Source of the DNA: Bacteroidota bacterium
GTDB taxonomy: Bacteria; Bacteroidota; Bacteroidia; Flavobacteriales; Flavobacteriaceae
Assembly (NCBI GenBank): GCA_023427845.1
Contig: JAEYZX010000015.1
Coordinates: 1-22,326, forward strand
Direction: 5' to 3'
DNA length: 22,326 nucleotides
The notes under the pieces are model-generated. The model ran no database searches. It was not told the origin of the DNA and worked only from the letters and a program-made list of their open reading frames with translations. A program made the position numbers and the translations under genes. Below are positions 8,984 through 16,606 of the stretch, piece after piece; position 1 is the stretch's first letter; each line of letters starts with the position of its first letter.

Positions 8984-9142
8984 GCAAATTTGGATTTCGG
9001 CTAAAATAGAATCTTTTTTTAGAAAACCTTAACATTAATTAATATTTTTCTGTGTATGATCCTTCTCAGTGACGATGATTATTGGACGACACGTACAGGG
9101 TTAAAGCGGTTAATCCAATCCTGTAATGATACGAATTATCGC

Positions 9143-9595
9143 CTATTCCCTTATTTTACTATCGATAAAAATCGTTACCGGGCCATCGTTCAGTAGTGCA
9201 ACCTTCATGTCGGCGCCGAATTTCCCGGTCTGCACTTTTTTGCTGACTGCGTTTTCAAGCTGGAGTACAAATGATTCATAAAGTGGGATGGCGTGTTCGG
9301 GTTTTGCGGCCATTATATATGACGGTCGATTCCCTTTCTTCGTAAGCGCATGCAACGTAAACTGGCTTACGACGATTATATCACCATTGGCATCCTTGAC
9401 CGAAAGATTCATTACACCTTCACTGTCACCGAAAATCCGGATGTTTGCGATTTTTGTTGCCAGCCACCGGGCGTCTTCAACCGAATCAGCATTTTCGATT
9501 CCGACAAACACAAGAAGCCCGTTTTTTATTTCGGCTATTGTTTCACCATCGACAGTTACCGATGCTGAAGTCACCCTTTGCACTATTACCCTCAT
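9143..9595 (-). CDS. dtd: D-aminoacyl-tRNA deacylase
   Basis: Homodimeric proofreading enzyme that removes D-amino acids (and glycine from tRNA-Ala) from mischarged tRNA in the cytoplasm. 150 residues is the normal length. It starts with the family pattern MRVIVQRV and has both signature motifs of the active site: SQFTL (77-81) and the cross-subunit GPVT (138-141, within NDGPVTIF). Its ATG overlaps the rsgA stop codon in an ATGA arrangement (9592-9595), so it is translated from the rsgA message, probably by coupling. The 160 bp after it contain only weak hairpins. Confidence 0.95.
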   Translation of the reverse strand: MRVIVQRVTSASVTVDGETIAEIKNGLLVFVGIENADSVEDARWLATKIANIRIFGDSEGVMNLSVKDANGDIIVVSQFTLHALTKKGNRPSYIMAAKPEHAIPLYESFVLQLENAVSKKVQTGKFGADMKVALLNDGPVTIFIDSKIRE

Positions 9596-10575
9596 TGTTT
9601 GTTTCGTGATTGGTCACTTGCAATGCGGTCGTCATTATAGATATCGGAACGATAATGCTCTTCTTCGCCTTCAAGGATCTGCAGGTAACTGCGATACCGC
9701 GACCATGCGATTTCATCGCGTTCCAACGCTGCTTTGACGGCGCAGTTCGGCTCTTCTTTATGTAGGCAGTTGTTGAACCGGCATTGATCCTGAAGCGCAA
9801 AAAATTCAGGAAAATAACCGCTGACTTCCTCTTTTTCCATATCGACGATGCCGAATCCCTTGATTCCGGGCGTATCGATTATTTTGGCATTAAACGAAAG
9901 ATCGAACATCTCGGCAAAAGTTGTGGTGTGCTGACCCTGTTTGCTCTGTTCAGAGATGTTTTTCGTTTTTAGATCAAGAGAAGGTTCCATTGCGTTCACC
10001 AGTGTCGATTTTCCCACACCTGAATGTCCCGAAAACATACTGACTTTCCCGATCATCAACTCCTTCAACTCTTCAACGCCTTTCATTTGCGTTGCCGATA
10101 TGCGAAGGCATTTGTAGCCAATCTGCTCATAGATATACTGCAGGTACAATTGTTCGTCGAGCGAGGCATCGTTAAGCGTATCGATTTTATTGAATACAAT
10201 TACCGTTTCTATTTTGTAGGCTTCGGCGGTGACCAGAAAACGGTCTATGAAACTTGTAGTCGTAGGTGGATTGTTGATTGTGACCAACAAAAAAACGCGG
10301 TCGATATTTGATGCGATGATGTGCATCTGATGGGAAAGGTTAACCGACTTCCGGACGATGTAATTCTTGCGCTCATGAATTTTATTGATCGTACCGGTCG
10401 ATTTGTCGGATGTTTTATCGATTTCATAATCGACAATGTCACCAACGGCAATCGGATTGGTGCTTTTGATTCCCTTCATCCGGAACTTGCCCTTGATGCG
10501 GCATTCCATAAAATCGCCGTCTTCAGATTTTACGGTGTACCAGCTTCCTGTCGATTTGTAAACGGTTCCTGTCAT
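9592..10575 (-). CDS. rsgA: Small ribosomal subunit biogenesis GTPase RsgA
   Basis: Circularly permuted GTPase that acts in late 30S maturation (YjeQ family), 327 residues. The permuted order is visible: an OB-fold N-terminus, then G4 NKID (129-132), the P-loop GHSGVGKST (183-191), the switch region GQHTTT (214-219) and G3 DTPG (234-237). A C-terminal zinc site follows, with Cys265, Cys270, His272 and Cys278. The start at 10575 gives the standard N-terminus. A TAAATTTG box ends only 4 nt before the ATG, which suggests a leaderless or nearly leaderless message. dtd follows with a 4-bp overlap. Confidence 0.96.
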   Translation of the reverse strand: MTGTVYKSTGSWYTVKSEDGDFMECRIKGKFRMKGIKSTNPIAVGDIVDYEIDKTSDKSTGTINKIHERKNYIVRKSVNLSHQMHIIASNIDRVFLLVTINNPPTTTSFIDRFLVTAEAYKIETVIVFNKIDTLNDASLDEQLYLQYIYEQIGYKCLRISATQMKGVEELKELMIGKVSMFSGHSGVGKSTLVNAMEPSLDLKTKNISEQSKQGQHTTTFAEMFDLSFNAKIIDTPGIKGFGIVDMEKEEVSGYFPEFFALQDQCRFNNCLHKEEPNCAVKAALERDEIAWSRYRSYLQILEGEEEHYRSDIYNDDRIASDQSRNKQ

Positions 10576-10579
10576 GTTG

Positions 10580-10614
10580 CAAATTTACGAGATTTAGACA
10601 CTTGATAAACGCAA
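10580..10614 (-). promoter_or_regulatory. Putative rsgA-dtd promoter
   Basis: On the minus strand, TTG (10614-10612), 24 nt, then TAAATTTG (10587-10580). The -7 element is perfect; the spacer is one base longer than the usual 17-23. Only CAAC separates the box from the rsgA ATG, so the expected transcription start falls at or next to the start codon. Confidence 0.5.
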
Positions 10615-10640
10615 AAAAGTCGCCCATTTCCGGGCGACTT
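10613..10640 (-). terminator. Rho-independent terminator of the 10663-12315 gene
   Basis: Perfect 9-bp stem: AAGTCGCCC (10617-10625) and GGGCGACTT (10632-10640) around a 6-nt loop. On the minus strand the stem is followed by a run of T (A6 at 10613-10618 on the plus strand, partly within the stem). It lies just after the stop codon of the unknown exported protein and before the rsgA promoter. Confidence 0.85.
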
Positions 10641-10662
10641 AAACTTTATTTAATCGAAAATC

Positions 10663-12315
10663 CTAATTCTCCATAATCATCCTTCCAAGCTTATCCTGTT
10701 TTTTTCGTGATGCATAGATAAGGTATTCGCTGTCGGTTTTTCTGCAAAAAACACCCGGACGTATTACAAGCTGGTGCTTCACCACATCTTCGGGATCTTT
10801 ACGTGTGATGACGCCATTATCGTCGAAAGTGAAAAGCGTTGGGACCGCATTATTGTAATTACCCATCGATTTGATTTCTTCGATATCGGTAATCCCTTTG
10901 TTTTTTACGTTATCGTTGAACATGATGCTCAGCTCACCATTCCTGTAAATCGGAATCGCGCTCAGGTATTCAGGTCCTTTTCCCATTACCGCCAACGGAA
11001 TTGATAGTCCGACCGACACATTGAAACTTCCGTTTCCGCCTCCGCCAAATAATAAAAACGAAGCTTGCGTAACAGTCGCTGCCTGCTCTTTTGCAACTAC
11101 ATTGCTCCAATCAAGCGAACCGTCAGGCTTCAGGGCAGTCACGATTATTTCATTGGTTGTGTAGGTAATCGGCGTTAATCCTAATGGACCGATTCCCTGT
11201 GTTTGACCAACATAAATCGTTTGGTATTCCGACAGTACGATAAGTCCGCCGTCATTTTTCTCAATAATCGTATGAATGTTGTACAAAGGCTTAACATCCT
11301 TGCCTTTTTTAGCGCGTCTTTCACCAATGAGTTTCACCTTTGTTTCATAGTCGAATTCGTTGAACTTAACGTTTTCAATTTTGTTTCCGTCCAGATTCAC
11401 ATTGGCGTTGTAAACACCTTTCAATTCTTTATGCGATCTTCCGCTTTCACGGACGCCAGAGTAAAAACCGACAAGCTGTATGGTATTTTTGTTGGTCGAC
11501 AACATTTTGCAATTGATGATTTCCTTATCGGTGACATCAATGTTCACGATTTCCTTCTTATATGCGTTGGCAGCTTTGAATGCGAACAGCTGGAATTTCT
11601 CGACTTTTTCCTTTTTCTTGTTGTCACGGTAGCCTTCATTTACTACGAGGAAAACATCATCGCGGTTGTTTACGTCAAAATCTGAAATCGTGAACTGGTA
11701 ATCTTTTTTATTGTCATCGTATGATACTTTTTCTTCAGTCGAAAAAACCGGGACCATCATGCGGTCAAATAGTTTGATCTCATATTTCATTGCATCTTCC
11801 TTTTCGAATAAAGAAGTGTGCATTGCAAGAAGTTTTGTATCGTCGGCTGAAAGCTTGAAGTAAAATCCACCACGATCCGAGCTTTTTGCAACTTTTGATT
11901 CAAACAAGGTGATCGTGTTTTTATTCAGCACCCCGTCTTCCGAAACCTCGATTGCGACCGAAGTGTAAATTTTATCTTTTCTGTGGTAAACACTTCCGAT
12001 AATGTATAGCTTTTCGCCAATCAGGAACATTTCTTCGAAATTAACATCCTTATCTTTCAAAACAGGAAGCACAATAGGCTTAGTTGAGATAAGCTTCATC
12101 GCGGCCGAATCGAAGATTTTCATAAAATAGTCGTCCTTTCCTTTAAGGACCAGCGTGTAGACCTTGTTGTTGGCTTCACCGATAATTTTGATGATTTTTC
12201 CTTTGTCGTCGGTGATTTCTTCACCGTAGGTCATTGCAAGTTTGTCGATTTTGTTTTGCGCGCCAACGGTCAGGCATGACAAAACAAAGAACATGGCACA
12301 GTAGAGTGTCTTCAT
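10663..12315 (-). CDS. Exported protein of unknown function
   Basis: 550 residues from the ATG at 12315. The frame is open 25 codons further, but only this start gives a signal peptide (MKTLYCAMFFVLSCLTVGAQ), and it has a typical A-rich Bacteroidetes leader. I do not recognise a family. The body is rich in short beta-strand and turn patterns (for example NDGGLIVLSEY, NRDDVFLVVNEGY, KPDGSLDW), which would suit a beta-propeller or beta-sandwich, and there is a glycine-rich stretch GGGGNG at about 424-429. A lysine-rich segment (about 335-341) precedes the second half. No membrane segment or T9SS sorting tail is visible. It has its own terminator and lies 101 bp after the DAHP synthase gene, so co-transcription is possible but not shown. 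Confidence 0.8.
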   Translation of the reverse strand: MKTLYCAMFFVLSCLTVGAQNKIDKLAMTYGEEITDDKGKIIKIIGEANNKVYTLVLKGKDDYFMKIFDSAAMKLISTKPIVLPVLKDKDVNFEEMFLIGEKLYIIGSVYHRKDKIYTSVAIEVSEDGVLNKNTITLFESKVAKSSDRGGFYFKLSADDTKLLAMHTSLFEKEDAMKYEIKLFDRMMVPVFSTEEKVSYDDNKKDYQFTISDFDVNNRDDVFLVVNEGYRDNKKKEKVEKFQLFAFKAANAYKKEIVNIDVTDKEIINCKMLSTNKNTIQLVGFYSGVRESGRSHKELKGVYNANVNLDGNKIENVKFNEFDYETKVKLIGERRAKKGKDVKPLYNIHTIIEKNDGGLIVLSEYQTIYVGQTQGIGPLGLTPITYTTNEIIVTALKPDGSLDWSNVVAKEQAATVTQASFLLFGGGGNGSFNVSVGLSIPLAVMGKGPEYLSAIPIYRNGELSIMFNDNVKNKGITDIEEIKSMGNYNNAVPTLFTFDDNGVITRKDPEDVVKHQLVIRPGVFCRKTDSEYLIYASRKKQDKLGRMIMEN

Positions 12316-12416
12316 GGTTTTAGTATTTGTTTGGTTTTTTTTGAGTTGCGATAATACGATAATTTTTTTGTATCCGCATATAACAATCAAATACTTACAA
12401 AATTTATTCGTAATTG

Positions 12417-13499
12417 TTAGCCATTGATCACTTTTTCCTGATGCGCAATGCTCTCAAGATGGATGGCTTCAAAGAATTTGAGGATGAATTCGTCGGTCAA
12501 TCCCTTTGATTCGCCTTCGAGCTTCATTTTTTCGAGGATCTCGTTCCATCGGCGCTGCTGCAGGATCGCAACGTTTTTCTCCTTTTTGAGGTGACCGATT
12601 TTCTCGGCGATCTGCATGCGGTGTCCGATAAGGTCAAGCAGCTTGGTATCGACCGCATCAATCCGCTCACGAAGTTTTTTCATCTCAAATTTGTAATCAT
12701 CTTCATTTGTGGTCTTTCGGCGCATCTTCAATTCCCGGCAAATTTGCAGTAAAATTTGCGGGGTCACCTGCTGCATGGCATCGCTCCAGGCATTGTCGGG
12801 GTCGTGATGCGTCTCGATCATGAGTCCGTCATAATTCAAATCAAGCGCCTGTTGTGAAATTTCCTGGATCAAGGCCCTTCTGCCGCTAATGTGCGACGGG
12901 TCGCAGATCAGAGGAAGATCGGGAAAACGGTTTCGAAGCTCAATCGGAATCTGCCATTCGGGAATGTTTCGATATTTGGTTTTTTCGTACGTCGAGAAAC
13001 CACGATGGATTGCTCCGATTTTACTGATGCCGGAATTGTAAATCCGTTCGATTCCGCCTATCCATAAAGCAAGGTCGGGATTCACCGGATTTTTGACCAG
13101 CACGATTTTATCGGAATCTTTGAGCGCATCGGCAATTTCCTGTACCGCAAAAGGATTTACGGTAGTGCGGGCACCGATCCAAAGCACATCAACATCATGA
13201 TCGATCGCAAGCTTGACATGTGTGGCATTGGCGACTTCAACGGCCATCATGAGGCCCGTTTCCGCTTTTGCTTTCTGCAGCCATTTGAGGCCTATTGCGC
13301 CAACGCCTTCAAATCCACCCGGACGCGTACGGGGTTTCCAGATTCCTGCACGATAAATTGTCACATCCGAACTTTTAAGCCGGTGTGCAATTGTCAGTAC
13401 CTGATCTTCAGTCTCTGCACTGCAAGGACCTGCAATTACCAGAGGATGCGTCAATTTAAAATCGTCTAACCAAGTCCGTAATGCCTTGCTGTTTTCCAT
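12417..13499 (-). CDS. Bifunctional DAHP synthase / chorismate mutase
   Basis: 360-residue fusion. Residues 1 to about 260 form a type I-beta DAHP synthase (KDO8P-synthase-like), which joins PEP and erythrose-4-phosphate in the first shikimate step: GPCSAE (24-29, metal ligand Cys26), KPRTRP (55-60), DPSH (200-203, His203) and IETHHDPDNAWSDA (228-241, Glu229 and downstream Asp). Residues about 268-360 are an AroQ-type chorismate mutase with the pattern LRERIDAVDTKLLDLIGHR. Fusions of this order are standard in Bacteroidetes; the mutase domain probably also mediates feedback by prephenate (family knowledge, not seen here). It is separate from aroA in this window. A TAAATTTG box and a terminator-like hairpin lie within 60 bp upstream of its ATG. 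Confidence 0.94.
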   Translation of the reverse strand: MENSKALRTWLDDFKLTHPLVIAGPCSAETEDQVLTIAHRLKSSDVTIYRAGIWKPRTRPGGFEGVGAIGLKWLQKAKAETGLMMAVEVANATHVKLAIDHDVDVLWIGARTTVNPFAVQEIADALKDSDKIVLVKNPVNPDLALWIGGIERIYNSGISKIGAIHRGFSTYEKTKYRNIPEWQIPIELRNRFPDLPLICDPSHISGRRALIQEISQQALDLNYDGLMIETHHDPDNAWSDAMQQVTPQILLQICRELKMRRKTTNEDDYKFEMKKLRERIDAVDTKLLDLIGHRMQIAEKIGHLKKEKNVAILQQRRWNEILEKMKLEGESKGLTDEFILKFFEAIHLESIAHQEKVING

Positions 13500-13503
13500 A
13501 TCA

Positions 13504-13511
13504 CAAATTTA
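13504..13511 (-). promoter_or_regulatory. Putative -7 element of the DAHP synthase gene
   Basis: Minus-strand TAAATTTG followed by TGAT and the ATG, the same box and spacing as at rsgA. No well-placed TTG is found (the nearest is 15 nt upstream), so this is weaker. If used, the message would be leaderless and the hairpin at 13532-13553 would lie outside it. Confidence 0.35.
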
Positions 13512-13531
13512 GGCATTAACATCAAACAAAA

Positions 13532-13553
13532 AATCCCGATTTTCATCGGGATT
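13532..13553 (-). terminator. Terminator-like hairpin upstream of the DAHP synthase gene
   Basis: Perfect 9-bp stem AATCCCGAT (13532-13540) / ATCGGGATT (13545-13553) with a 4-nt loop. On the minus strand it runs into TTTTTTG, the form of an intrinsic terminator pointing toward the DAHP synthase ATG 32 nt away. No minus-strand gene ends here, so it is either an attenuator in that gene's leader or the end of a short unannotated transcript from 13554-13708. Confidence 0.6.
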
Positions 13554-13571
13554 CATATACAACTGAATTAA

Positions 13572-13579
13572 TAACTTTG
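13572..13579 (+). promoter_or_regulatory. Possible upstream -7 element toward gldA
   Basis: TAACTTTG matches TAnnTTTG on the plus strand, followed by the common CAACC context. No TTG is found at the right distance. It would give gldA a leader of about 140 nt or start a short RNA. Confidence 0.25.
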
Positions 13580-13703
13580 CAACCTGCACTACAAAACCGC
13601 AGATGATACTTTTATAACATGCATTTGTTTGTTGTTCGGCTAATATAAAAAAAAATGTTACGGTCATTCTGATTTTTTTAAAAATATTAACTTCACAATT
13701 GGC

Positions 13704-13711
13704 TACTTTTG
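13704..13711 (+). promoter_or_regulatory. gldA promoter -7 element
   Basis: TACTTTTG matches TAnnTTTG exactly, 15 nt before the gldA ATG, which gives a very short leader. The -33 TTG is not evident. The box overlaps the more upstream ATG at 13709, which argues against using that start. Confidence 0.5.
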
Positions 13712-13726
13712 CTTAAAACTCGCATC

Positions 13727-14629
13727 ATGTCTATTGAAGTCAGCAATATTTCGAAAAGTTACGGCACACAAAAAGCACTCGACAATGTTTCTTTTTCGAT
13801 TAAAAAAGGAGAAATCGTAGGCTTTCTTGGTCCAAACGGTGCAGGAAAATCGACATTGATGAAGATACTGACGACGTATCTGAATCCCGACGAAGGAACG
13901 GCCACGGTAAATGGTTTCGACGTCGTAGCTAATCAAAAAAAAGTCCAGCAATCGGTTGGTTATTTACCCGAACACAATCCGTTATATCTCGATTTGTACG
14001 TTCGCGAATACCTCGCTTTCAATGCCGATGTCTATAAAGTTGCGGGATCGCGTATCGAGGAAGTTATCCAATTGACGGGATTATCATCAGAAAGTCATAA
14101 AAAGATCGGTCAATTGTCGAAAGGTTACCGTCAGCGTGTGGGCCTTGCAAATGCGCTGCTTCACAATCCGGACGTGCTGATTTTGGACGAACCTACAACC
14201 GGGCTTGATCCAAACCAATTGGTCGAAATCAGAAATGTGATCCGAAATGCCGGAAAAGACAAGACCGTTTTTTTATCGACGCATATCATGCAGGAAGTCG
14301 AAGCGATCTGCGACCGCGTGATCATCATCAACAACGGTAAAATCGTTACCGATAAAAAACTGTCGAACCTTGTTACGCAACAGGAACAAATCATTGAAGT
14401 CGAGTTTGATTATCGCGTCGAGGGACAGGCGATTTCCGCGATACCAAACCTCAAATCTTTCGCAAATACGCACGACAATACATGGGAACTAACGTTTTCA
14501 ACCGACAAAGACATGCGGCCTGCAGTATTCGATTTTGCACATGACAACGGACTGAAAACACTTCAGCTGAATCAGAAAAACAAAAATCTGGAAACGGTTT
14601 TCCGGGAGATGACGGGGAAGGAGAATTGA
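13727..14629 (+). CDS. gldA: Gliding-motility ABC transporter ATP-binding protein GldA
   Basis: 300-residue ATPase subunit; in Flavobacterium johnsoniae it works with the membrane proteins GldF and GldG and is needed for gliding. Walker A GPNGAGKS (35-42), the segment YLPEHNPLYLDLYVREYLAF (79-98) typical of GldA in place of a standard Q-loop, signature LSKGYRQR (130-137), Walker B VLILDEP (150-156) and H-loop STH (184-186). The C-terminal 85 residues are the less conserved regulatory part. The ATG at 13727 gives the family start MSIEVSNISKSYG; the ATG at 13709 falls in the promoter. gldF and gldG are not in this window. The stop codon lies within the first unit of a heptad repeat. Confidence 0.93.
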   Translation: MSIEVSNISKSYGTQKALDNVSFSIKKGEIVGFLGPNGAGKSTLMKILTTYLNPDEGTATVNGFDVVANQKKVQQSVGYLPEHNPLYLDLYVREYLAFNADVYKVAGSRIEEVIQLTGLSSESHKKIGQLSKGYRQRVGLANALLHNPDVLILDEPTTGLDPNQLVEIRNVIRNAGKDKTVFLSTHIMQEVEAICDRVIIINNGKIVTDKKLSNLVTQQEQIIEVEFDYRVEGQAISAIPNLKSFANTHDNTWELTFSTDKDMRPAVFDFAHDNGLKTLQLNQKNKNLETVFREMTGKEN

Positions 14630-14655
14630 TAATTGATAATTGATAATTGATAATT
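14624..14655. repeat. AATTGAT heptad tandem repeat across the gldA stop codon
   Basis: Four perfect head-to-tail copies of AATTGAT at 14624-14651, then a partial copy (AATT, 14652-14655) leading into the palindrome GTCAATTGAC (14656-14665). The gldA TGA (14627-14629) is inside the first unit, and the stop of the convergent lipoprotein gene (14657-14659) is inside the palindrome, so the repeat fills the whole 27-bp gap between the two genes. Confidence 0.9.
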
Positions 14656-14656
14656 G

Positions 14657-15400
14657 TCAATTGACGAAAATCAATCTTCCGGTGTAGTGTTCATTTACAT
14701 CGACATTTGGCGGATGCGACACCGAGCGGACATTTCCCGTACTATAAATATCGCCTGAAAGGGTTTCGACGGGATTTACAATCATGTCGTTAGCACCGCG
14801 GTGAAAAATGATGATTTCATCGGCCAGGAAATCAGCTCCTTCAAAACGTCCGTTGCCATTATAGAAATTCAGCAGCATCTGATTGGTGCGGCCAGTGATG
14901 AAAAATGCCGAAACATGATTGCTCTGAATTACAAGCTGACTGTTATCGACATCCATTATGAAATCTCCGGTGCCCACTCCGCCGAAGAAATCCATCGAAT
15001 ACAAACGCAGCATCGGGAAATTCAGCGTACCGTTTGAACGAATGGCCTGCTCCGTATTCGAATAAATTTCAACAATATTCGGCGCTGTCACATAGACGGT
15101 TACCTGCCCGTAATCGCGGACCCAATTACAACCCGAATTGTCTTTTAGGGTCAGTGAATTATCTGCGATGGAAACCTCGACCTCATCTATGAAATTATTG
15201 CCGGCCTCAATTGTGATCGCGTATGCATCGCCTTGTGTGACAACCAGCGCTATCCCCGGATAAACGTATATATTTTCAAACGGTTCAGCATCCAGATGTT
15301 TCGTGGTCATTGCACCAGATTTTTTTATGCAGTCTTCCGAAATTCCGCATGAACCAAAAAAAGCAACCGCAAATAGAATATATAGCTTTTTCATAATCAT
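14657..15400 (-). CDS. GIN-domain (DUF2807) putative lipoprotein
   Basis: 247 residues. The N-terminus MIMKKLYILFAVAFFGSC ends in a lipobox-like FGSC, so lipidation at Cys18 is likely, although Phe at -3 is unusual. The next residues GISED are acidic, as in export signals of surface lipoproteins in Bacteroidetes (inference). The rest is a repetitive beta-strand pattern typical of the DUF2807/GIN beta-helix fold, beginning FENIYVYPGIALVVTQGD, with short strands ending in Asn/Asp turns. The function of the family is unknown; adhesin-like and polysaccharide-related roles have been proposed. Its ATG overlaps the stop of the deacylase gene (ATGA, 15397-15400); a second ATG at 15394 is equally possible. 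It is convergent with gldA. Confidence 0.82.
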   Translation of the reverse strand: MIMKKLYILFAVAFFGSCGISEDCIKKSGAMTTKHLDAEPFENIYVYPGIALVVTQGDAYAITIEAGNNFIDEVEVSIADNSLTLKDNSGCNWVRDYGQVTVYVTAPNIVEIYSNTEQAIRSNGTLNFPMLRLYSMDFFGGVGTGDFIMDVDNSQLVIQSNHVSAFFITGRTNQMLLNFYNGNGRFEGADFLADEIIIFHRGANDMIVNPVETLSGDIYSTGNVRSVSHPPNVDVNEHYTGRLIFVN

Positions 15401-16491
15401 AATCGAACCCCGACGCCCGCTTCAATCGCTTCGGCACGGCCGCCATGAGCTTTAAGGGCGACCCCGGTAAATAATTTTTCGGTAATGTAATATTTAGCAC
15501 CCACGCGCTGATAAAGATCGCTTTCGTATTTGAAAGGTTTATACACATAGTAGCCCAACTGTGTTTCGATTGAAAGTTTGTTTATGAACAACTCATGTCC
15601 GCCAAAAATACTGATCCGCTTATAGTCGGTTTTTGGATCGAGATATGGTTTATCGGGATAGGCAACCGAGGAATATCTGATGAATTCCTTCAGATATTGC
15701 GACGCGAACAACTCTGCTCCGAATTGCAGCGCACTTTTCCTTCCGACCCGTTTGTCGGCATAAACACTGATATGATAAAATGGTTTTTGGCCGCTTCCCG
15801 TGATCTGGCTTTCGCTTAGGCCTGTGCGAAATGCGATATTGTATTTGATTGGTTCGTGGTAATCCTTTTGTATAATCGTGTCGCTTTTTAAATACTCAAG
15901 TTTCTCCGACAGATTGTAATTGATTCCGAAATTGACCGCATACGTATTGATTCCGCTGTTGGGCGATTTAAACCGGCCGTTCGAAAAATGCGTAAACATG
16001 AATCCGGCCTGGACACCGAAATTTCCGATGAGATTTTCTTTTTTATAGTTCAGCATAAACAGGTTGCTGCTCATCAGTTTTGAACCGAATGCATTGTTTT
16101 TGTAGTTGGTCTCTTTATCGTACGGATTTGTTGTCGCGCCGATTCCCTGCGAAATCCTGAACACCAGATGGCGCTTCAAAAAATAGAAATTGTAGTGGAT
16201 ACCCACCGCGAAATTCTTACCTAAATATTCATTTTTGAAATCCTGATACTGAAATGAAAATCCGTAATCCGGGTAATTATAGGCTTGTTGCCATTCTTTG
16301 TCGCCGTAGGTCTGTTTGTTGACGCTAAGCAGGAATCCGTCGGGATGGCCGGTTATCAGATGCCCGATATAATTGCTATGTTGGTAGATATTGCCGCGGA
16401 AGAAATCGGCTTCAATGCTGTACGTCTCTCGCTTCTGTTGTGCAAAAGTGGTGAAGGCGAACAGTAAAAACAGCGAGTAGCGAGTAAGCAT
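15397..16491 (-). CDS. PagL-like lipid A deacylase (acyloxyacyl hydrolase family)
   Basis: 364 residues from the ATG at 16491, with a signal peptide (MLTRYSLFLLFAFTTFAQ) and alternating aromatic beta strands of an outer-membrane barrel. Key motif: THFSNGRFKSPNSGIN (167-182), the H-x-S-N pattern of PagL 3-O-deacylases, with His168 and Ser170 as likely catalytic residues; the acidic partner is not certain. It is longer than PagL of Proteobacteria (about 150), as usual for Bacteroidetes homologues. Probable role: trimming lipid A acyl chains in the outer membrane. The frame extends 54 codons further upstream, but the promoter box at 16509-16516 lies inside that extension. It overlaps the GIN lipoprotein gene by 4 bp, so they form an operon. 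Confidence 0.85.
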   Translation of the reverse strand: MLTRYSLFLLFAFTTFAQQKRETYSIEADFFRGNIYQHSNYIGHLITGHPDGFLLSVNKQTYGDKEWQQAYNYPDYGFSFQYQDFKNEYLGKNFAVGIHYNFYFLKRHLVFRISQGIGATTNPYDKETNYKNNAFGSKLMSSNLFMLNYKKENLIGNFGVQAGFMFTHFSNGRFKSPNSGINTYAVNFGINYNLSEKLEYLKSDTIIQKDYHEPIKYNIAFRTGLSESQITGSGQKPFYHISVYADKRVGRKSALQFGAELFASQYLKEFIRYSSVAYPDKPYLDPKTDYKRISIFGGHELFINKLSIETQLGYYVYKPFKYESDLYQRVGAKYYITEKLFTGVALKAHGGRAEAIEAGVGVRL

Positions 16492-16508
16492 TAAATTTTT
16501 AATTCGTA

Positions 16509-16516
16509 CAAATATA
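16509..16516 (-). promoter_or_regulatory. -7 element of the lipid A deacylase operon
   Basis: Minus-strand TATATTTG, an exact TAnnTTTG match, 17 nt before the ATG at 16491. No TTG at the usual distance; the upstream region is AT-rich. Confidence 0.5.
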
Positions 16517-16557
16517 GCAGAATTAAAAATTAATGAAATCAGGCGATTGTATGAAAT

Positions 16558-16590
16558 AAAAAAACCCGCTCGTTTCCAGGCGGGTTTTTT
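16558..16590 (-). terminator. Terminator of the T9SS cargo gene
   Basis: 11-bp perfect stem AAAAAACCCGC (16559-16569) / GCGGGTTTTTT (16580-16590) with a 10-nt loop, A/T tracts on both sides. It lies 17 bp after the stop of the minus-strand gene at 16607 and could work in both directions. Confidence 0.9.
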
Positions 16591-16606
16591 GTAACTTAAA
16601 AATAGA

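Noticed and set aside
9095..9124. Hairpin ACAGG/CCTGT as a terminator after dtd
   Set aside because: Only 5 bp of stem with a 20-nt loop and no T tract.
11203..11685. 160-residue plus-strand reading frame opposite the unknown exported protein
   Set aside because: Shadow frame: rich in Phe, Val and Asn from the complement of Lys/Asn-rich coding DNA, no start signal, no domain.
13554..13708. tRNA or other known RNA gene between the DAHP synthase gene and gldA
   Set aside because: No cloverleaf, no TTC-type T-arm and no CCA end could be drawn on either strand.
13709..13726. Start of GldA at 13709
   Set aside because: It overlaps the TACTTTTG box, and the family starts with MSIEV at 13727.
14624..14655. 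Heptad repeats as a CRISPR array
   Set aside because: Units are 7 bp, directly adjacent, without spacers, and no cas genes are near.
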